46,851 nt of DNA from Branchiostoma floridae (GCF_000003815.2 NC_049983.1:13054179-13101029), one strand, 5' to 3'; positions 1-9,308 are shown, counted from the stretch's first letter. Numbers and translations are program-made. The notes: generated from the sequence alone by a model not told the origin.

Positions 1-341
1 TGAATTGAAATATCTACTGACCGATACAACTGACTCTTGATTTCAATAGATACAATGGATTGAATGATAGATTGTCAAGTATCTCATTCTGTTGTGCCTT
101 TTTTTCATTTCTTGAATTGTGGGATTATGTGCAGTTTAATTTATGGTGCTGACATTTTATTTACTAGTAACACGTTTTTCAGAGAATAATGTGCCTGTTG
201 TGTTTGGAAATTTATAACACGGCTGCTTATGTGCGTTGTACTTGGCTACACCAAGCAACAAGCCGATGTATACAAGCACTACTCTATGTATAGTATGTAG
301 TGGCAAAAACGTGGGGAGGTGGGCATAATTTACGTTTCGAC
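1..341. other. Intergenic or intronic AT-rich sequence, no gene seen
   Basis: AT-rich flank to the left of the tandem duplication. I see no splice-bounded open frame or repeat in it. It could be intron of a minus-strand gene whose first exon may lie in the adjacent duplicated unit. Confidence 0.5.
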
Positions 342-796
342 AAACACGCGGTAAAGCTCTTATTTTGGCCGTAAATGCAGGAGCTCGGAGGACGCGTCCA
401 GCCATGGACGCCATTAAACACTTGAAACAAGCGATGTTCCGTCGGTCGGGCATCCTAATTTCCAACATGCGTCAATTTTCGGTACAAAAACATGCTTACC
501 TCGAGAGCCAAGACGTACCGCTGGAGCACCGGCCATGTGAGTCTTGCGGATGTTGTGATTTAGATGAACTAGGAAGCAATTTGTCGGGTCAGCGGCCGAT
601 TCCACGGGCCGGCGGGGGTGCCGGAGGGACGTCCCCTATGCCCGATGAATATACCAATTTCGGAGGAGCATCCCCTTATAAAGGGAAGGACATCCCCATT
701 TCAAGAGGAGTATCCCCTTGAAAGTCGAGGGGTGTCCCCTCGTCTAGAGGAGTGTGCACATTTGTGGGGGACATCCCCATTCGATTGGTCGGGGTG
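342..796. repeat. Tandem duplication, copy 1 (455 bp unit)
   Basis: The segment beginning AAACACGCGGTAAAGC at 342 recurs at 797 with a period of 455 bp, and by eye the two copies are identical throughout. The unit is CpG-rich compared with its flanks. Its right part contains a run of short elements built on GGGG/CCCC arms: GGGACGTCCC at 626-635, a 17-bp inverted repeat at 726-742 containing GGGGTGTCCC, and GGGACATCCC at 768-777. Plus-strand open frames of 118-140 codons exist in both copies, but they are simply copies of each other and show no recognisable domain. Identity suggests a recent duplication or an assembly (haplotype) artefact. Confidence 0.95.
626..778. promoter_or_regulatory. Cluster of kappaB-like GGGRNNYYCC sites (copy 1; repeated at +455)
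   Basis: GGGACGTCCC (626-635), GGGGTGTCCC (729-738, inside the 17-bp inverted repeat CGAGGGG-TGT-CCCCTCG) and GGGACATCCC (768-777) all fit the Rel/NF-kappaB consensus GGGRNNYYCC. Related half-forms (GGACATCCCC, GCATCCCC, GTATCCCC) lie between them. The same set is at 1081-1233. Binding is inference; the motifs are seen directly. Confidence 0.4.
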
Positions 797-1252
797 AAAC
801 ACGCGGTAAAGCTCTTATTTTGGCCGTAAATGCAGGAGCTCGGAGGACGCGTCCAGCCATGGACGCCATTAAACACTTGAAACAAGCGATGTTCCGTCGG
901 TCGGGCATCCTAATTTCCAACATGCGTCAATTTTCGGTACAAAAACATGCTTACCTCGAGAGCCAAGACGTACCGCTGGAGCACCGGCCATGTGAGTCTT
1001 GCGGATGTTGTGATTTAGATGAACTAGGAAGCAATTTGTCGGGTCAGCGGCCGATTCCACGGGCCGGCGGGGGTGCCGGAGGGACGTCCCCTATGCCCGA
1101 TGAATATACCAATTTCGGAGGAGCATCCCCTTATAAAGGGAAGGACATCCCCATTTCAAGAGGAGTATCCCCTTGAAAGTCGAGGGGTGTCCCCTCGTCT
1201 AGAGGAGTGTGCACATTTGTGGGGGACATCCCCATTCGATTGGTCGGGGTGA
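797..1252. repeat. Tandem duplication, copy 2 (455 bp unit)
   Basis: Second copy of the 455-bp unit, directly adjoining the first. The match ends at TTGGTCGGGGTGA (about 1240-1252), after which sequence diverges into the putative third exon of the minus-strand ankyrin-like gene. The kappaB-like palindromes recur at 1081-1090, 1184-1193 and 1223-1232. Confidence 0.95.
869..1252 (-). CDS. Possible short first exon with upstream promoter, minus strand (also in copy 1)
   Basis: On the minus strand, an ATG in a reasonable context (CACATGGCC, at about 992-990) opens MAGAPAVRLGSR and after 37 nt meets a good 5' splice site, CGAG|GTAAGC (phase 1). The same exon exists 455 bp to the left in copy 1 (ATG at about 537-535). 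Sequence to the right, which would be upstream of the exon, is CpG- and GGGG/CCCC-rich and could be promoter. A second minus-strand ATG (about 858) starts MASMAGRVLRAPAFTAK, which has the Arg/Ala-rich look of a mitochondrial presequence. No downstream exon lies inside the window, so the product is unknown. Confidence 0.25.
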
Positions 1253-1350
1253 CATTGCGGCCTTCCTATTGGCCAGTTCGTGGTTCATGGTCGTCATCTC
1301 CGGGCGGCAGCTGTTCTTCTTCTGCCAGATCAAGTATTCACGCGGGTTGT
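1199..1350 (-). CDS. Ankyrin-like small protein, putative exon 3 (terminal)
   Basis: On the minus strand a clean acceptor (TTTCCCCAG) at 1351 is followed by an open frame with strongly G/C-ending codons. Reading in phase 1 from exon 2, it gives a hydrophilic segment with EYLIWQKKNSCRPEMTTMNH, then HELANRKAAM. The frame runs into the duplicated unit and stops at TAG (1201-1199). The last ~17 residues come from the repeat and look non-coding in character, so the true end may be different: an undetected donor near 1255, or a gene truncated by the duplication. The opposite strand also has an open frame here, but without splice support. I do not recognise the family of this exon. Confidence 0.4.
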
Positions 1351-1891
1351 CTGGGGAAATGGCCAAAAACAACGTCATTTAAATGACACTGTTGCACTTG
1401 AAAAGTAAATATGCAGACAAATTTAACGTATGAAGTCAATCTTGGTATCTGTGAAAAAAAAGTTTGGTTCAATTACTTACGACATGTTGAATTTCTAACG
1501 TTATAACGTTACAGTCATGTGACTTTCCATGTTTTGTCTTGACACACTGAATATACAGTTTGTTGCTCTTTCAGTAAACACTGTGCATTTCGTCAAATCT
1601 AATTATAGGGGCATAGAGTCTGTGCTTTAGGTTAGACACCAGTTCTTTTATCGTATTGTCTGCAAGTCACTTAAAGTTGTTGCTGTCGTTGCCGCTGGTT
1701 GAAAAGACAAACAGTCATGTTTACTCTATGTAATTTCTCCGTACGTACGCCACTGATGCGATTGTTGCACACAGAATACGAGCTTGTACTTTTCAAAGGG
1801 AGAGCAATTATCTAGACTTTTACAGCAGTGGAGAAAGAGCCTTGGAGAAATAATTGTATCAGACACCCCGTGGTAACGACATGCAGCTCAC
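1351..1891 (-). other. Intron between exons 3 and 2 of the ankyrin-like gene
   Basis: AT-rich sequence without convincing coding signal. It is bounded on the minus strand by GTGAGC (from 1891 leftward) and TTTCCCCAG (ending at 1351). Confidence 0.4.
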
Positions 1892-2135
1892 GTTTCTTCA
1901 GGATCTGGTGGTACTCGCTGATCCACTTTTTAACAGGAGAGTGTTTCAGGATTACTTCCAGCGCTTCACTGTGCCCAGAAATCGTCAGGTGTTCCTCACA
2001 GCACAGTCCATCGATTTTCCCCATGTCTAAAGCTGAACCAAACGGAAAATAGCATGTGCTACTATAAAGAAATATGCCTATTATTGCGGTTAGAAACAAC
2101 AGGGATATTGTACGTTTCCCTGGATCAATGGACAT
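1812..2135 (-). CDS. Alternative reading: 107-codon ORF with N-terminal hydrophobic segment
   Basis: From ATG at 2135 the minus strand is open for 107 codons into and past exon 2 of the ankyrin-like gene. Residues about 9-30 (TISLLFLTAIIGIFLYSS) would make a signal anchor or signal peptide, with the ankyrin-like segment following. The first ~25 bases lie in the left arm of the inverted repeat. It could be an alternative transcript start, or chance openness of intronic sequence; I favour chance. Confidence 0.2.
   Translation of the reverse strand: MSIDPGKRTISLLFLTAIIGIFLYSSTCYFPFGSALDMGKIDGLCCEEHLTISGHSEALEVILKHSPVKKWISEYHQILKKRELHVVTTGCLIQLFLQGSFSTAVKV
1892..2026 (-). CDS. Ankyrin-like small protein, putative exon 2
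   Basis: A 135-nt (45-codon) exon, phase 1 to phase 1, with acceptor CAGCTTTAG at its start and donor AAAC|GTGAGC at its end (minus strand). The translation contains LTISGHSEALEVILKHSP, which matches the helix-turn-helix core of an ankyrin repeat (GH.EALEVIL), followed by a helical KKWISEYHQILKK segment. Phase fits exactly between exon 1 (3052-3163) and exon 3 (1350). The same frame is also open upstream to an ATG at 2135, giving an alternative N terminus with a hydrophobic stretch; see the separate entry. Confidence 0.5.
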
Positions 2136-2379
2136 CTAGATGCTTGTGATTTATTCGCTAATTAGTTGGTGTTCAAGGGCAACAGTATATCCCTCCATCA
2201 ATACTTTGTTACCGTAACGTGAGCTGCTTACAATATCTTTAATCTTTCATTAGCATTGATGGAGGGAAATACTGTTGACCTTGAACACGAGCACGAACTA
2301 ATTAGCGAATAAATCACACGCCTCTAGATGTCCAGTAGAACGTACAATATCCCTGTTAACGTTTTGTTTCTTACCGTAT
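2084..2379. repeat. Imperfect inverted (foldback) repeat, ~120-bp arms, 49-bp spacer
   Basis: The left arm (2084-2203) and the reverse complement of the right arm (2253-2379) share long blocks: AGGGATATTGTACGT (2101-2115 and 2354-2340), GACATCTAGA, TGATTTATTCGCTAATTAGTT, GTTCAAGG, and CCCTCCATCAAT. Small indels and substitutions separate the blocks. No flanking target duplication is evident. It may be an old foldback element or a local inverted duplication. Both arms contain ATGTCCA in an outward orientation, so each end begins an open frame (minus from 2135, plus from 2328). Confidence 0.85.
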
Positions 2380-2603
2380 TGTCTACTCCCCACATTCGTC
2401 ACCAAAACCCACATAAATTGACTAACACAGAAGCGCTATCGGCGACAGTTTTTAATTGTTCCGTCATAGCACTTTCATTCTCGTCGCCCACAACAGACGG
2501 TCAAGTGACAAACATTTATAAAATTAATGATATTACCAGTCATCGCACAGATACCCACAGGAAATGTGACATTTAAATGTCGACATTCAAAGACAACAGA
2601 CGT

Positions 2604-2993
2604 CAGGGTTCTCCCCAGAAATTTTTAGTATAGTGGAGGGGCTGGCAAAAATAACCCACACCAACGCGTTGCACTTTCATGAAAATGGGTTCATTTTGCA
2701 ATGACAGAGGGTGTCAAATACTACAAGTATAATATACTGTTGTTATTCCTTTGTTGTGAAGTGGCAAAACTACTATTGTTTTGATCATTGCTCATTCACC
2801 AGTTTTTGCAGACAATGCTGACTGGAAAAGTGATGCCACTTGGTACAAAAATCTGTGAATTGTCATTAATCTTAGCAAAACTAACAAAGAAAATAGGGAA
2901 GAAACACACTAAATTTGAAAAATAGTATAGTGGAGCTGGCTGAGAGTATCTAGTGGAGGGCCTCCCTTATTCCACTCTCTGGGGAGAACCCTG
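2604..2993. mobile_element. hAT-like MITE with 5-bp target site duplication
   Basis: A 390-bp element begins CAGGGTTCTCCCCAGA and ends with the exact reverse complement TCTGGGGAGAACCCTG. Inside the termini a second related inverted block occurs (TAGTGGAGGGG near the left end, CCCTCCACTAG when the right end is reversed). It is flanked by GACGT on both sides (2599-2603 and 2994-2998), a perfect 5-bp duplication. CAGGG termini are usual for hAT elements, and some hAT lineages make 5-bp duplications. There is no transposase frame, so it is non-autonomous. It lies in the intron between exons 1 and 2 of the ankyrin-like gene. Confidence 0.85.
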
Positions 2994-3051
2994 GACGTAT
3001 TCTATATTGCAAGTGTAATATCAACGCAAGAAAATAGAACATTTGACCCAC

Positions 3052-3163
3052 CAGACACTCCATTGCTCAGAAGCTCTTCCAACACGATCTCGTTCCCGGT
3101 CCTGACGGCGGCCACGAAATATTCCTTTAGTCGGGAATCCTTATCGACTTCTGTATTCTCCAT
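3052..3163 (-). CDS. Ankyrin-like small protein, putative exon 1
   Basis: On the minus strand ATG (3163) opens a 112-nt exon that ends in phase 1 at TCTG|GTGGGT. The translation MENTEVDKDSRLKEY followed by FVAAVRTGNEIVLEELLSN has the characteristic A-x-x-x-G-x-x-x-x-V-x-x-L-L spacing of an ankyrin repeat. An in-frame TGA sits one codon upstream of the codon before ATG, which supports this start. Joined to exons 2 and 3 the predicted product is about 132 residues with one to two ankyrin repeats. The gene points away from MAGI. I cannot name an orthologue. Confidence 0.5.
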
Positions 3164-3654
3164 CAGTCAACTTCAGCCTGCCAAAAATCATGGAAATATG
3201 ACACAACATGTAAACAGTAGATTCCTTTTTTGTGGACTACAGTTGTACTCGCGTGGGACAGTCGTAGTTGAGCCTGGTTTAAAGAAAGGGTGAAAAGACT
3301 GAGCGGAGCTCGTTTGTGGTGTGACAAGACTTAAGGCAGGATGGGTGGTATCGTCTGTGTCTCATCCGCCAGGTGACGTCACCTGAACGTGACCTGAAAC
3401 GTGAACTAGCACAACACGGCAGCTGGAAATACACAGCAAAAAGTTTTCCATCTGTGCTACAGGCAATTATTCTGAATAGCCGTGCGCTTTCCGTCGCATC
3501 TCATGGTTACTTTACTTTCCCTTTACTTAACTTCACTTTATTCAGATTTTGTAACAAAACAATACATCTCATGGTTTTTCATGTTTTGTATCGCTATAAT
3601 CTTTTCATATGGCTAAACAATTTTCAATTGATTTGTACTGTTGTAATTTGTTAC

Positions 3655-3743
3655 CTTGGTCGTCTGACTGCCAAATGATTCGCAGCATAGTAGCTGATAT
3701 TTCATGTAGATTTACAGTTGCCCCATACATATGTAATACAGTC
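3655..3743 (-). CDS. Exon-like segment, minus strand
   Basis: An 89-nt segment bounded by acceptor CCTTCAG and donor CAAG|GTAACA. It enters in phase 2 and leaves in phase 1. The translation contains MYGATVNLHEISATMLRIIW. It joins in phase to the short ATG exon at 3799-3839, and its phase-1 end could join exon 2 at 2026. It may therefore be part of an alternative 5' end of the ankyrin-like gene. Evidence is splice signals and phase only. Confidence 0.3.
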
Positions 3744-3798
3744 CTGAAGGAATGGTGTATGGTATCAGGTTTCCATCGGTTTACAGACATAGACTTAC

Positions 3799-3839
3799 CC
3801 GGTGATCGTTTTCCACAGCAAACAGCAGCTACGAGACAT
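3799..3839 (-). CDS. Possible alternative first exon, minus strand
   Basis: ATG at 3839 opens MSRSCCLLWKTITG and after 41 nt reaches a consensus donor, CACCGG|GTAAGT (phase 2), matching the phase of the segment at 3655-3743. Short, so weakly supported. Confidence 0.25.
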
Positions 3840-4171
3840 GAGCTCAGACTGTGTTGCTCTCTTTTCCTTTTCGAAACGATCTAATGGTGAGCTGTGCTTT
3901 GCACTAGAACGCCACCGTGTCTCCAAACCACTCTGGTGATTGTCGAAAGCGACAGTTATCCCTCGCTAGAGGTACAAACTGGCAAAGTGTCGTTTCCTGT
4001 GCGTAGAAACCATCCAATATAAACCATTTTGTGCGCAGTCTCTGAGAAACAAGTCGGACGACTCAGTGACCCTGCTAATACGTCAGACGACACCTGAGTG
4101 TATCATATTTGTGAAAGGCCACACGCCATTTTGTAAGCTATAAGATGGATAAAGTCGAACTTTGTGCTTAC

Positions 4172-4322
4172 CAAAGATGATTGGTAGGAAGCTAAAGAAC
4201 ACTGACGATGCAAAGTGTAACATTTCCTCCGGTCCTCTGTACTTAGCTCGATGCTGGCTAGATTTCCTGTAGTACATGCAGGCTTGCAGTTCTATCAATA
4301 TCCGCATGATGACATCGCTGTG
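4172..4322 (-). CDS. Exon-like segment, minus strand, product unknown
   Basis: A 151-nt open segment bounded by a good acceptor (CACATTTACAG) and a strong donor (TTTG|GTAAGC), ending in phase 1. The translation is helical and hydrophilic to begin with (SDVIMRILIELQACMYYRK) and hydrophobic near the end. No family is recognised. It lies upstream of the ankyrin-like gene on the same strand and could be an upstream exon of it or part of an unannotated gene. Confidence 0.25.
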
Positions 4323-4339
4323 CTGTAAATGTGACAAAC

Positions 4340-5339
4340 CGTCAGTGGCTGTTGGTGTTCAGAACCTCAATAATACAAAAGGATAAATGCATCAGAACGA
4401 CTTACTTTCACATAGAAGGTTATACCAGAATCATTCCAACAATATATAAGTAGGTTAGTGTGAGCACAATCATAATGTTATCAAAGATATGGGAAAAGTA
4501 ACGAAAGACATGTTAAGTGACATCTATCGATACCATGTACTATTAACGCATAGATGCTGATATTCTTTAGCTGCTTGCTGATTAGTCTGTGACTCTGATT
4601 AGTCTGTGTAACTCTGCTGTCCAGGGCTGTAACTGGCCCCTCCTTAGGACTATATATTGGACTGCGGCCGGTCGGATGTTGGGCGGGCTACTATAAGCGA
4701 TGCTTACTCACTTAAACCCCCCACTGTAACAATATCTCGGCAGCAAAACACAATCTTTCAATGCGGTTTGTAATATTACAAGTAACATTAAGGACCTTTC
4801 AAACGATTCCAACTTTACGCCGTCGGAAGCCAAGTTAGTTTCAGATTGTGGTGGTCGTGTGGAATTGTTCGTTGTAAGTTGCAAGGCTAGTGAACTTTTG
4901 GGATCATCATAGTTTTCTGTGAAAATGATTAAGGGGGGGACATTCCCTTGAGCTCAATAAGTTCCCTGTGGATGAATAAAAATCAATCTCAAATGGCTAC
5001 GGAATGCGGATTCAGGTGATTAGGATGACAACCATCCCTCTGAAAAATATTGAATATCATGAGTCATACATACAATGTTCATTTGTTAGACTACTTTATC
5101 GCTGCATGAGCATATTCTGGGTCTAACGTTAACTCTCTAAGTCTACCATTGAGACATTTAAAATTGCAATTTTTGGAGCACTCTATCTACCTCTTTTCGG
5201 ATTCACCTCCCCCTACCTTGGATTCTACGAGACCTTTTCCATTGACTTTTGACTATTATGTTCGCATGAGAGTTTTTCCAATACAGTGTGCACTGTACAT
5301 GCAATGAGATTTCACGATCGACAAGTGTCCCATGGCAAG
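4340..5339. other. Intergenic region between the divergent minus-strand gene and MAGI
   Basis: AT-rich, with a short direct repeat of CTGATTAGTCTGTG near 4580-4610. No coding signal or RNA gene is recognised. It separates the minus-strand exons from the CpG-rich MAGI 5' region. Confidence 0.5.
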
Positions 5340-6025
5340 TTGTAATACCTACTTAGTCCGACTGAGGTCGTGGCTACGAGCGCGCCGATTTACGACTTTT
5401 GTCGTAAATGTGCAATATACGACAGCCGCGAGTCGTTTCTTGCATGCGTACTAGTTAAGTGGCTGAAAGCTTGGGCTGCCGATCAACAGTTATTTTGCTC
5501 GCCTGAGGAAGGATTTGGACTGGAATTCCCTTCATTAGAAGTCCGCATTGCACTCCGATGATGCTGGAAGAATTGTTTTGGGTCGCCCTCATCCCAGGGA
5601 GTACATTGTTGGCGTTTTTCCCGTGTCTGGTGCAGTGAGAGACGCCCCTCGTCGACCGTTCGTATCGAGTGTTCAAGAGGATTTTCAAAAGAGTTGCAAG
5701 GGACCGTAAAACTTCTTTATCCTCGTGAATTTGATAGGATTTTCCTGTTCTGCTAGTTTGTTTTGATCATCGATTGTACTTTGAGCGTTCCTAGAGGACG
5801 GGAGCACGTGAATAGTACCATTTTCTTAGCTGTGTTGCGGAAAAAACGGACTGCTAAGGTTTGTTTTGAACAACTCCTACTCGCGAGTGACTGACCTCCA
5901 CAGAAAAGAGGTGACCCCGGAGGCGTCCCGCTTCCCGTCGCTTTTCCCCTCAGATTTTCCGCTCCGTTTGCGACGCAGTTTGTTGTTGTTGTCCTTCGAC
6001 TTCGATGTAGGGTAATTCCGGCGAG
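5340..6025 (+). promoter_or_regulatory. MAGI: CpG-rich MAGI promoter and 5' untranslated region
   Basis: CpG density rises sharply at about 5340 and stays high into the first coding exon. A perfect 9-bp hairpin, ATTTACGAC-TTTT-GTCGTAAAT, lies at 5388-5409. I see no clear TATA box, as expected for a CpG-type promoter. The transcription start is not determinable by eye. An in-frame TAG at 6008-6010 closes the frame upstream of the start codon. Confidence 0.55.
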
Positions 6026-6353
6026 ATGAACAGGAACAAACGTCCCGGTTCGGGCGGGCGGGAGAAGCAGAAGGGAGGTAAACACTGGTACCAGCGCGTA
6101 CGGGACACCCTCGTGTCCAGAACTGAGGACGGTAGCTTCAACTTCACAATAAAGGGAGGGGCCGAGAATGCACTCTTCACCTTCATTGGGGAGGCTAAAC
6201 ACGACAAAATCGTCTACAGGGCGGGAAAGCTCCACTCAGACGACATCATTCTGGAAGTAGATGGGGCAAAAGTGGCCGGGTTCACCCTGAAAGACGTCCA
6301 GGAGCTAATCAAGGACAGCAAGGACCCGGTGTCTCTGAAAACTGTCAAACCAG
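6026..6353 (+). CDS. MAGI: MAGI scaffold protein, exon 1 (N terminus and PDZ0)
   Basis: MAGI proteins (membrane-associated guanylate kinase, WW and PDZ, inverted order) are cytoplasmic scaffolds at tight and adherens junctions and synapses. The 109 codons encode a basic N-terminal tail (residues 1-25, with HWYQRV matching the HWTSRV region of vertebrate MAGIs) and the PDZ0 domain (about 26-105). Visible PDZ features are the strand FNFTIKGGAEN, the core DDIILEVDGAKVAG and the helix TLKDVQELIKDS. The start has an in-frame stop 15 nt upstream. The exon ends in phase 1 at CCAG|GTGAGC, the position of the first coding intron in vertebrate MAGI genes. It is intact. Assignment to the single invertebrate-type MAGI gene is inference. 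Confidence 0.93.
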
Positions 6354-9200
6354 GTGAGCCTGTTGTATTGTACATTAACGTAAGTCCAGCCACAACAAAC
6401 CCTTCATCGGTCTGTTGGGCACAACACACGGACGTGTCTGCACAGAATAGTATCGGATATGCCTGTTTGGTGGGCTCGCATAGAGCACACACGGCATGTG
6501 TGCGAGGTGGTGTCGTTAGCAGGCAAGTGTTATTTGCCTAGGGTGGGAATAGAGAGGGCCACCCGTGCCCACCACCTCTTCACAACCACTCCAATTGTTG
6601 GGCCGCTATCTGCACACAGGCATTCCACTCCTGCATACATGGGGCCAGCTTTGGTTTGAACTTGACAGAGATTTCAATAGCTGGTGATTACAGAGTGCTG
6701 AAGGTCGCCCACTCAGATTCCTGTCTGCCCAGTAGGGGAGGGAACAGAGCTGAACCCAGCCTGTTCTTATGGTAATACTTGTACAAGAATTTGCTGTGGA
6801 AGCCATACAGGGCCTCCGTACACCTTTAAACTGACCCTGCCTGTAGGTTTGGAGGCCAATGTCAGACCCAGTCTTATCACGGGTAGTCTAGCCACATGTT
6901 GGAGCATTGCTCTTGGTTGCACTTCAACTTGTAGCACACAGACAGTGCCACAGGTGCCAACGAAAATGACACCGCTGCCAAATAATACAAAATATGATGC
7001 TGTAGTAACTCTTCCAGGGCTCATGATAATCCCTACAACTTAACTGGAAAAGGTGGCTGAGATTGCAGAAAATTTTACAAATCAAGTTGCAATTGATTAC
7101 AAGCTGAAAAGAATACAGACCCGATCTTATTTTGATCACTTATTATAGAAAACTGAATTAAAGTCTTCTGAACCCTGTCTTTAAAACATTGTCTTTAGTT
7201 TTTATACAGTCACCACAGTTAAAATTTGGTTGACAGCTTAAAGTATATCCTTCTCAAAGGAAAACTTTGCTACTGTTAGTTTTTTTTTTTTTTTGTATAG
7301 GACTTTGGTAAAGAGTGGCGAAATTGGTTAAGATTCCTTGATAAAATGAGCTTCTCCGCAAGTAGCCTCAAGGCATATTGCATGCTTGAAATACTATTCT
7401 GTGAAATCATTGTTCTTATTGATAGTGGAAAAGGTGACACATGATTAATCATAGTGCCATTCTCAGGAATAGTGCTGTTTCAATGGTCTGTTATTATTCA
7501 TTGGGGTTATGGCAGGTTGTTGGGATGTTGCCAACAAACTTTAAAGGTGTACTCATGTAATGGTTCATGTACTGTGTAGGAATGGCCTAGGGTACACGGT
7601 ACACCATACCAGAACATACACACCCGGGGGGATTTCCCTCTGGCATTTCCAGATGACCAGACTCATTGCTGAGCTCTTACCTTCAGTTGTCCTAGATATC
7701 CAGTCATGTAACAGTGGACGGAACAACTGCATGTTGTAGATCTGTTGTATTTGGTTTTGAATGGCAGTTCTTGACTTGTGGTTGGGCTGAAGATGCCTAT
7801 CTTTCTGGGACAACAAATGGCATAGGTTGAGATTTGGCAGTGTAACTGTAAGACAAGGCAATGGGAACCAGGTGTTCCACTGCATTGTTTTGATTGGCAA
7901 CCTGATAGGAATCTGGCTTGTGCTATTTCGGTTTCCTCCAACCTGTAAAAGGTTCCATCAGTGATGCCATTATTGGCAAGAATCTGTTCTGTGGGAGGAA
8001 TTAAGGGATCAATCATTGTTAGTACTGATGCCAGGGTACAGAGTTTTAACTGACAAATTAGACGTTTGGTCGTTAGCTGCTAGTTAGGTCTGTGATTCCC
8101 ATTGAAATGTTTTCCCAGCATGGTGTGGCTGTGAAATATGCAGCTGAGTCTTAACCTTTCACTTCTCCCACAGCCATGGTTTAGCCGGTGAGTGTGGCGG
8201 TGCAGGGAAATATGTCAACATAGAAGAGCACTTGGCAGCACATTTCTGTTATGTCTTCAGAAATATGCACAACATCTACTTGTTGATTGAAATGGCAGGT
8301 AAAATTGAAGCCAGCTTTTATGGTTGTCTGCAGCTCTGGTGGGAAGGAATGGGTTTTTAGGGTGATTCATCTTCAGCCTGTCACACATATTCAGTGTCAC
8401 TGTCAGAGGGGTATTGTCCTGCAGTCAGCCTGGTTACATGGGACCATTGCTGGTGTCAAATGTGGGTCAGTCTGTGTGCACAGTGATTGTCCTGCAATGT
8501 TCATGTCAACAGTGTGGTATGTCTCCCATCATGTGGTCACTGGTCAGCCTTACTGTCAAGGTCTATGCCCAACCCTAGATGTAGCTATAGGTCTGTTACA
8601 GCAATAGGGAACTTCCAAGGGGAATTCCAAGGGTTACATGTATGTTTGGTCAGTTTTGCTCACATAGCTCAGAGTAGCCAGGTCATGAAAGGAGTCAGGG
8701 TCTTAGTTTTTGACCCAGTACAAACTTTGGTTCACAACCTCACACACCACTTAAATGTTTGTCCTTTGTTATAATGTATTGTATCGTGTATACCCGGTAT
8801 GTGTATTGTGCAGTTCACCTCCCAAAAAAGGACTTGATATTCAACATCTTGTTAATGTCATATTATGATTTATAGGTACATGTACATATATGCATATATC
8901 TTTGGCCACGTACTGCAGCTATCTCCAACTCAACATTCATTTCTAGTTGATTCTGGCTGAAAGATGTTTATTAGCATAGGCATTTGTTATTTATTATTTA
9001 TTATTGGTTAATTCTCAGCGCACTTGCGGCATGATAGATAGCCCAGTCTTGCAAGCCAGATTGTATAAATCAAACCAAGCCTTGATATGACCCAAAAAGT
9101 GCTCTTACAGGATTTGGACGTGTAATAGACTCTTAACTACGTTGCAAGTCTGGAATTAGAGGAATTTGTTTCCTAACTGTTGCTGAATCCTGGGGGTTTG
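6354..9200 (+). other. MAGI intron 1, first segment
   Basis: Intron sequence starting GTGAGC. It contains a T-rich homopolymer (about 7280-7295) and TACATGTA-type palindromes near 8878. Open frames on both strands are short and lack splice support. No gene or element recognised. Confidence 0.6.
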
Positions 9201-9308
9201 GTTGATCAGCGACTGTCAGTGGTGCATTTATACGGAGCCTGGCCTGTTTACTGCCTGAGGTCACATCGTCCCTGTGGTGGAACCCAGCTGTTCTAATTAA
9301 CACTCACC

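Noticed and set aside
365-1176. Plus-strand open frames of 118 and 140 codons in the duplicated unit
   Set aside because: They are two copies of the same DNA, have no recognisable domain, and their C-terminal part is built from the GC-rich short repeats; they are better explained as openness in CpG-rich sequence.
1266-1350. Plus-strand membrane-like frame opposite the ankyrin-like exon 3
   Set aside because: It lacks an acceptor or donor on the plus strand, whereas the minus strand has a clean acceptor and matching phase with its neighbours.
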